From Antrodiella citrinella (Eukaryota; Basidiomycota; Agaricomycetes; Polyporales; Steccherinaceae), in NCBI GenBank assembly GCA_004802725.1, contig SGPM01000506.1, forward strand, positions 1-14,954: a stretch of DNA of 14,954 nucleotides. Reading direction: 5' to 3'. The position numbers and the translations under genes were made by a program. Positions 9,073 to 14,954 of this stretch are shown here, one piece after another (position 1 is the stretch's first letter; every line of letters starts with the position of its first letter). Under the pieces are notes generated by a model. That model made no database searches. It was not told the origin of the DNA and saw only the letters and a list, made by a program, of their open reading frames with translations.

Positions 9073-9955
9073 ATGGCTCGAAACATGTTCTCGTATATAG
9101 CTTCTGGCGTGGCGAGCTCCATACGATTGGCGTGGTCTGCAGTGTTCTGTTCTAGGCGTAGTGAGACTTCGACAGTATGTTCTCGTTTCCTGATGAATGA
9201 TATACCGATCTGACTAATTCTTCGTCACAACAACAGGTTTCCAAGTCGCCGTGCGCAGATGCTGTCGCAGAACAGATCAAAGTCGCTGCTAGCAGTGAGT
9301 TTTATTTTCCTTTTGCACAAGTTATGTGACGTACGACTAAGGGTCATCCTATACAGACTTGAAGGTTTCTCTCCTGGATGATACTATAAGCAACGCAGAG
9401 GACAAAAAGGCTCGGGTACCCGAATACCTCACAGTCCGTAGGCCAATTGTATACTGGGCTCACATAAGCTTATTCGGTTCTATTTCAGGCTTTTAAACAA
9501 CTTCGCGAAGATGCTTGTGTAGTGTGCCTCTCTTTTGAGAACCCTGACGAGCGTACTAAGTCTGCTGCGTGTAAACGTAGGTGCCATGCTGAAATACGCG
9601 GAGTGCGATGACTCATTATTAATCTCAGGTTGCGGAGAATGTCACTACCAACATGACAATATGCTTCAACCCTGGTCAAATGTATGTGGATGCGATCATG
9701 TTTGCGTTGCTGTACTGAGCCTCGTGGTCGCCCATCATAGATTCGCTATGGTGTTCAGAAGGTCGAAGGAAAGTTGAAATTTATCGCTTGTTACGGTGTA
9801 CGTGAACCATTCCATAAAACGTTTACGCACATACTGATTGTTCTTCACAGTCAGAGCTCTTGGAAGAACGCTTTCGAAAGCTCGCCGACGACCTGGCGGA
9901 ACTTCATAGATCTTTGCAGTCCTTGAACAGCTCTGGCGATGCGACTGGGATCTAA
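9073..9955 (+). CDS. Seven-exon gene, 177 aa, partial RING-like Cys/His cluster and coiled coil (gene B)
   Basis: Exons 9073-9174, 9237-9294, 9357-9433, 9489-9570, 9629-9681, 9741-9797 and 9851-9955 join to exactly 534 nt with GT-AG introns of 53-63 nt and consistent phase. Residues 1-25 are amphipathic/hydrophobic (MARNMFSYIASGVASSIRLA). Residues 89-115 hold CVVC, a 14-residue gap, then CC-x2-CH-x2-H followed by LQPW. This resembles the first half of a RING or RING-H2 finger (the W after the third pair is typical). The final C-x2-C pair is not complete: only one cysteine (about residue 141, FIACYG) lies where it would be expected. Residues 144-170 (LLEERFRKLADDLAELHRSL) form a likely coiled coil. 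It could be a degenerate RING-type E3, a different zinc motif, or an unrelated protein; splice choice at 9570 (GCGT|GTAAAC) creates part of the cluster. Function not assigned. Confidence 0.6.
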
Positions 9956-10828
9956 CGACACTAGGGTATAGTCGTTCTGGTGTTATGGTCTTACTTGTAG
10001 ATACTGGTTGTCTACCCTCTCGCTTTCGATGGAGTTTTTGACACCCCATCAAATTGCTCTGGAAGCTCGCTCATTTCTTGTATCGTACTGTTGTGTATCT
10101 ATAGTATTTATCTACTATGTACACCACTCAATTATGTTGTGAGAAATGCAGCATATGATTCTATAGACTCAGAAACAGCTCGACATTGTACTACTACAAC
10201 TTCGACTTCGTGATATGAATTTCATTTCAGTTATTTACAAAAGGCCATATTTATTTGCTAAGTATTGCTATATCGCGTTTCTCGCCGCGCTTACGCCTTC
10301 ACGCTACAAGTCTCACTCCATGAGGATTCAATGCTTCCAGAATCGATCAAGTACATTCTCATACTTACGTTGTGTTGTGTCCACCGACGAACATCTGCAA
10401 GAGGTGCCAGCGAATGGAGTGACTGCGCGATCTGTACGGTATTTCCGACCCCCTTTATCCATAGCTGTGAGTGCCGTGTATTGTGTACTTTGTTCTTGTG
10501 TGTATAATCTTACCATGTCAGTGCAGAGCTATTGGCTATTGATCACGTCAATTGACCAGCAGCCGGAAACACAGATTGACTTTTACACTTCGAGGAGCCA
10601 GATCATCCGAGATCGATCTCGTAGCCTGTGATGTGGTGGACTTTTTCTTGGCTCTATGTGACTGTCGGGGAAAGTACGTTGATCCATGTTTTGATCCCAT
10701 GTTGTCCATGGTTGAACAGCGAGCTCACTTGACCCATATGTTCAAGTCTTGCCCTGGATCACCGCTCGGCCGCGCAACCTCCGACCTTTCCTTGTCGTAT
10801 CCCGGACTTCATTTCCAGAGTGTGGACG
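9956..10828. other. Region with coding traces but no supportable gene model
   Basis: 9956-10200 looks like 3' flank of gene B and AT-rich intergenic sequence. From about 10215 several frames are open: 10215-10631 (138 codons) and 10552-10863 (103 codons). Coding-like peptides appear in different frames, for example EHLQEVPANGVTARSVR ending at a GTATTT donor (10440) and, after an acceptor at about 10525, AELLAIDHVN ended by TGA. Linking them needs introns of only 25-28 nt or frameshifts, so I treat the stretch as a possible degraded 5' part of the next gene. Confidence 0.3.
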
Positions 10829-11233
10829 ATGCTATATCACATAGTCTCTACTCCGCGAAGTAGCACTCTCATAAAGCTCCGTGATGAAGGCGTCGACATG
10901 CGCCCTCCAATCAATGGCTATCAATCGCTGGAGCAGGTGGCGGCAGTGGTGGAAGAGGTCTATGGAATGAGACAAGCCACCGTCTGTCAGTGCGATGTCT
11001 TCGACTCGTGCCCAGGTGTCGTGAACGACGACTCAGGCATGGTATACCAACACGGAGTCTCTCACGAAACCGCTCCAGTAAGCAGTCTCAAGTGGTTTCC
11101 TAGCTGATACTAAGTTCCTCGTCGGTAGCTTCGGGTCGTCAAGGCTGAGTCTTTGGATTCCACTATCGCGGATGACTTTGTTTCTCGTTTTGTCAACAAT
11201 GACATAGAATTGCATGACCGAGAGTCACGATGA
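10829..11233 (+). CDS. Unrecognised two-exon gene, 117 aa
   Basis: Exon 1 runs to 11077 and exon 2 is 11129-11233; the 51-nt intron has donor GTAAGC, a branch-like GATACTAAG and acceptor GGTAG. From ATG 10829 this gives 354 nt. The frame is open further upstream to TGA at 10730-10732, so the start is uncertain; the coding signal is strongest from about 10870. Visible segments are KLRDEGVDMRPPINGYQSLE, QVAAVVEEVYGMRQATVC, then, across the intron, HETAPLRVVKAESLDSTIAD and an acidic end DIELHDRESR. Three cysteines sit close together (VCQCDVFDSC). No domain or family is recognised. It could be the intact 3' end of a gene whose 5' part is damaged. Confidence 0.5.
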
Positions 11234-12810
11234 TACGTTTATGTACGCACGAGAGATGTAAATTAGTGGATATGGGCGTCTACGCTTGTTGATCCATGCT
11301 GCGTCCGGTCTAGGTCTTGTCTGAGTTTCACTCCAACGACCAACTTGCGTCCGGCCTGCGTGCTCGAATCGTGCCGTCCTGTTGACTTGTCTTTCACGAA
11401 ACCAGTGTCGCCAAGTCCGCACACGATTTGGTAGTGATCCTCGCCACTCTGGTAAACTTGTCCGAGTCGGAATCTGTCGGATATATTCAACTTGGAACTC
11501 CGATTCGACGCAGTCACTATTTCTGTTGTCAAAGTAGTCCTCTCAGCTTCAGCAACAAATTCGAAGGGGAAATATGAACGGTACGTCACCAGTCATTCTG
11601 TCAAGCAAAGCAACAACAAGTACAGTTTTGACTAGTTCTCGCTGTGGACGAAGCCACTGGCCCGGGCACGATGGCGGTCCTTCGTTACAGCGCACACAGG
11701 GATACAGGATGGATCGAGCGAGGCTTCGTTTTTCGCGTCCAGGCTACTAATCGGAACCTTGACAGCACCTATAACGTATAGTGCTTAGACTTGATTTTAG
11801 CCGGAACGCCACGCGGAAACCGTACGCTGTGGCTCTACTAGCTACCTCCGAGTCATCGGCAGTATGTCACATCATAACTTGAAGAGACACGCCTTCCTCC
11901 AGTAACACCGCCTTTCGAGTCGGTATGGTCTGCGAACACATAGCCGATGAGGGCTGTTGAAGATTACATGGGTGAGATCTACTTGAGCCGTCATATTTGG
12001 AATTGTGCTTACAGTTTGGGACAACGGATAGAGACTCCATCAATCGAGGCCATCGTCCATGCTCTTCTCTTCTGTACTTGAAGTAATGTCGTCCAGCATA
12101 AGTTTGAAACTGATGGCTGTCTCTCACATGTCACGGTGGCACCTGCGTCGACCTGTAGAACATATGTCTGGCATCGTTCATTCTTATGGATCCAATGCGC
12201 CTGCTGCTGGTGACCTACAGCCAAGACGCGGTGTCGGTGAAGTTCGAGAAGGAAGAGTGTACCGCATATGTACTCTACCATTCCGGACGATGCCGTTCTC
12301 ACGTTTGACATGGCCGCTCAGCCCTACCACTGGCAAGGCCCTTCGCAGCGGCAACACTCTCTACTGATGCTCTGGCAGGTTTCTTCTCGTACTCCAACTC
12401 CATCCTCCGATCAACTTCATGGGCAATATTTCCCTCCTCGATCTCCAGGCGTGCTGTGGAACCGAACATTCCCAGTTCCTCGTGCAGTCCTTGTGACACT
12501 ACCAGCGGCGACGAATCGGCCACAGCGGACGAACATGTCCCAGGCCACGTTGTACTGTCCGCTCTCCCGACTTTCTGTTGTTTGAGGTCCGTATTACAGT
12601 GTCCGATTCGTCCACCCACTGTGGCTCAGCGTACTGACATATTTCTTTCTGGCACAGGGTATATCAGGTTATAGCTCGTCACCCAGCATCGCGCATCTAT
12701 TTTCCCCCAACGTTTAGACTATGATTGCCGTCAAAGGTCAGACTATTTATGCGTTTTGCCCCATACACACCTAGGTCATGCCCTGATCTCAATGTTGTAG
12801 GAATAACCAA
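11234..12810. other. Region of conflicting coding traces, no confident gene
   Basis: Several stretches look coding but do not join. Minus strand 11263-11589 has a 108-codon frame (SDRFRLGQVYQSGEDHYQIV). On the plus strand a possible intron at 11581-11635 (GTACGT to ACTAG) precedes LAVDEATGPGTMAVLRYSAH to TAG near 11779. Around 12200-12290 the plus strand reads LLVTYSQDAVSVKFEKEECT. A clear acceptor with branch (TACTGATGCTCTGGCAG, ending near 12379) precedes PPINFMGNISLLDLQACCGT ending with a stop near 12500. Competing frames at 12059-12367, 12268-12585 and, on the minus strand, 12299-12619 are open too. I read this as one or more decayed genes but cannot assign product or boundaries. Confidence 0.3.
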
Positions 12811-12910
12811 CACCAGGGATGAACGCAAATCGTATCATGACCGCGCAACCCGTGTGGTCCGAAACACGAGTTCGAGTCAAGAGTTGACTAAAAACCTGAC
12901 ATTTGTCTAC

Positions 12911-13226
12911 ATGGCTCGGTATGTTTGCTATCAACAGATACACGCCTCTATTTATAATGGTCTTTACTAGTGCAGCTTCACTCAAACACGCCAAGAACAA
13001 TCCCAAGTCTTACGTCTCACCTCCATTGAAGAACATTCTCCTAGACGTTGGTGTCGACTTACCCCATATCTTGACCAACATGTTGAAATCGCAGTTCGAG
13101 ATCAACAATTTCACTACGGAGAAGTTCAAGGAGAGCATACGGCAGAAGCAGCTTAAAATAGTTGCACTCGACGCCCTCATCTACGAGAGACTTCAGGAGG
13201 TGCAACGCTCGAAAGAGATGCGTTGA
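12911..13226 (+). CDS. Small two-exon gene, 87 aa or longer, paralogue of gene D (gene C)
   Basis: ATG 12911 is followed after eight bases by GTATGT; the 52-nt intron 12919-12970 ends in ACTAG and exon 2 runs to TGA at 13224-13226. The product begins MARAASLKHAKNNPKSYVSP and continues with a lysine/glutamine-rich helical C-terminus (KFKESIRQKQLKIVALDALI, then YERLQEVQRSKEMR). The same frame is open upstream to about 12725 (VVRNTSSSQELTKNLTFVYM just before this ATG), so the true start may lie in an earlier exon. From RVV onward it lines up with gene D: RVV, LTF, (A/P)R-S, N-x(1-2)-SYVSP-x-L, then L-x3-G-x-DL and LxN recur in order. Function unknown. Confidence 0.5.
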
Positions 13227-14011
13227 GGAGAGCTACAGACGTGATCGTGACCTCGGTACACTTGGTGTGCAATGATCATCAACATCTCCCATCTTCTCTG
13301 TGCGTGCTAACTGTAACCTCCTTCGTAGTCCTATCTCTCAGCGCACGCTCGCGCATTCGATCGTCGCATTATGGTCGTTTCTGCTCGATGTTGGACATTA
13401 TTCTCTGCGCACCAGTATTCAATCATTTGAGTACTGGTTATGATATCTTGAATCTTGAAGTCCATGTATATTCTCTCATCCAGAATATTATATCTTTTGT
13501 TCATCCATAGACTCCGAACTTCGGAACAAGTACTCATGTTCAAGTTCATTGTCAGTACACCCTCATGGCCTAGGCTTATGTTCCGCATCATTGTTCTCCT
13601 ATGATATCAGTTGCAATTCCCTGCACAACTGGCATGGCGTTGACAGAGCGGACGATGAACTTTCGTCTTTGTTCAATTCACATCGACAGATGGACGGACA
13701 ACACGGTCCGGGTCCGTCCGGCTCCGCTGGACGATGCCTCACTGGCATGCATTGGCAACAATATTAATGCAACGGACGGCTTCGTTCATTTGCGCATGCT
13801 GTACATACCTCCTCACATCTGGACTTCTCGTCCAAAAACATTCTCAATCTCAGTCCTTCGAACACATCGGAGTGTCCTTGACGTCTCGCGGCCGGAGATT
13901 CAGCACACCGTCCTACTAATTCTGACTTCCTAAGTCGTCCGCCCAACATCTCTCAGCATGCGCTAACGTCCGACGTCTTGCGTATACACCCATTTGATAT
14001 ACAGGTAGAAG
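13227..14011. other. Spacer between paralogues C and D with weak coding traces
   Basis: Frames at 13223-13510, 13549-13767 and 13601-13933 are open on the plus strand. The last reads NTVRVRPAPLDDASLACIGN and looks the most protein-like, while the 13549 frame reads DELSSLFNSHRQMDGQHGPG over the same bases. No start, splice pattern or family supports a gene. The end of the region probably holds the promoter of gene D. Confidence 0.3.
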
Positions 14012-14018
14012 TATATAA
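14012..14018 (+). promoter_or_regulatory. Putative TATA box of gene D
   Basis: TATATAA sits 61 bp upstream of the ATG at 14079, a usual distance for a fungal TATA element plus a short leader. Inference from position and sequence only; the same stretch could lie inside an intron of a longer upstream gene with donor GTAGAA near 14005. Confidence 0.4.
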
Positions 14019-14078
14019 GAATGACATAACTTCAAGATCTTGTCCTTAGCCCGAAACTCAGACAACTTGACTACTAGT

Positions 14079-14517
14079 ATGTGCTCCTCCCTGAGTTCAC
14101 AACGCCTTCCAGATTGGAATTCATACGACGAGAGGATCTCTGGTTTGGTCAATTTGGTACGTCGTGTTGAGTAGTAAGTACACTTTGAGATCTGACGTCT
14201 TGAAAATCTAACAGATTGCTTCAGTTGATGAATCGACGAAGTCCTTTGCGATGTTTTTTTACGTTTCTCGGACCAAGCCTGAGTGCGTTCGAGTTGTGCA
14301 GTCAATTCCTCAGATCGTATCACTTACATTTGCTACTAGATTGGAGATGCCTAGATCTCACGACGACTCGAATCACGGGTCCTATGTCTCTCCATCTCTC
14401 GGAAAGCTCTTGAGCGGTCGCGGAATGGATCTCATTCAAGAGCTGAACAACTTGATTTCCGAATATCAACGTGGCTCTATTGTGCCCAGTCAGCCGGACT
14501 TCGAAAGATGCTCCTAG
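14079..14517 (+). CDS. Small two-exon gene, 126 aa, paralogue of gene C (gene D)
   Basis: Exon 1 14079-14156 (26 codons) and exon 2 14215-14517 are joined by a 58-nt intron with donor GTACGT and acceptor AACAG; the sum is an exact multiple of three and ends at TAG 14515-14517. The product reads MCSSLSSQRLPDWNSYDERI, then a hydrophobic core (SFAMFFYVSRTKPECVRVVQ), then PRSHDDSNHGSYVSPSLGKL and a C-terminus QELNNLISEYQRGS. The second half matches gene C (see there), so the two are probably tandem duplicates about 1.2 kb apart. No known domain. In-frame coding-like sequence continues after the stop, so this TAG could be a premature stop in a once longer gene. Confidence 0.55.
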
Positions 14518-14547
14518 ATGAAACAAAGTGAGCGATTTCAGTGCTGA

Positions 14548-14842
14548 GGTAAATTTGAGGCATTTGTTCACGATGTCCCTAAAGTCTCTTGCCACCATGT
14601 GAAAGTTGGCACTGTTCAATCGGCGACGAAGATTTTCCTCAATCAGGCTCGATGTAAGCCAATGACGGTTTTCTACTATGTGACTACAAGATCGAATTGA
14701 CACGGAGGAGGAGGACAAGGACGATATATTAATAGCAGTCTGTCGGTCGGTGCCCGCCGCGTTGGCGGAGTAAGTAGATCACTTAGTGTTCGGATGTTAG
14801 CGCAAATGTCAAGGTCTTTCATTCAAGACTTTTCAGGCTCTA
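14548..14842 (+). CDS. Possible 3' exons of an unrecognised gene
   Basis: In the same frame as gene D after two stops, the plus strand reads KFEAFVHDVPKVSCHHVKVG and on to NQAR at 14653. Removing a candidate 37-nt intron (14654-14690, GTAAGC to CAAG) joins it to an acidic exon, RIDTEEEDKDDILIAV, ending at 14769. A second clear intron (14770-14836, GTAAGT to TTTCAG) follows and a stop comes two codons later. There is no start codon of its own. It may be the rest of gene D after a premature stop, or a separate partial gene. An antisense frame (14320-14718) covers the same bases. Confidence 0.3.
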
Positions 14843-14954
14843 AACTGGTACTGGTACCGTAGAAGTCGTTCGGACGATATCGACCAATCTCAGACAATTG
14901 GCGAATTGGCGTCGTGTGTTGTACAATCATGATGTACTGAGCTGTGCCGTTGTG

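Noticed and set aside
13916..14323. 135-codon minus-strand frame
   Set aside because: It is antisense to exon 1, the intron and the start of exon 2 of gene D; its composition fits a complement artefact.
14320..14718. 132-codon minus-strand frame
   Set aside because: Its first part looks protein-like, but it runs antisense through the well-spliced exon 2 of gene D and has no splice signals of its own.

Overview
This window looks like nuclear DNA of a filamentous fungus, most likely a basidiomycete of the Agaricomycetes. The genes are cut by many short introns (about 46-68 nt) with GTAAGT/GTACGT/GTATGT-type donors and CAG/TAG acceptors. A dynamin-family GTPase and a decayed F-box protein of the agaricomycete type are present. 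There are no bacterial operons, tRNA or rRNA genes, or CRISPR arrays.

Layout: (1) 1-294 is AT-rich, non-coding sequence with degenerate repeats around GATTATACC. (2) 295-2764 (+) is a ten-exon dynamin-like GTPase gene that is open through GED and stop but lacks the segment carrying the G1 P-loop. (3) 3176-4401 (-) is an F-box pseudogene with at least five lesions; about 170 bp upstream of its ATG lie three TGTCAAC motifs spaced exactly 10 bp apart. (4) 4450-6327 has no confident gene, only weak coding traces. (5) 6328-7107 (+) is an unrecognised six-exon gene of 167 aa (called A). (6) 7331-8921 (+) is a broken, unrecognised multi-exon gene with in-frame stops, a one-base deletion and a probably lost acceptor. 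(7) 9073-9955 (+) is a seven-exon gene of 177 aa (B) with a cysteine/histidine cluster resembling part of a RING finger and a C-terminal coiled coil. (8) 10829-11233 (+) is a two-exon orphan gene. (9) 11234-12800 is a zone of conflicting coding traces. (10) 12911-13226 (+) and 14079-14517 (+) are two small genes whose products resemble each other (C and D), followed at the right edge by further coding traces.

I see no pathway linking these genes. The dynamin is the only product with a firm function (membrane remodelling). The rest reads as a fast-evolving accessory region of lineage-specific small genes and pseudogenes, all on the + strand beyond 6.3 kb. Exon-intron models were built by hand from splice signals and reading-frame continuity. 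The dynamin, A, B and D models splice to exact multiples of three; the other models are weaker.
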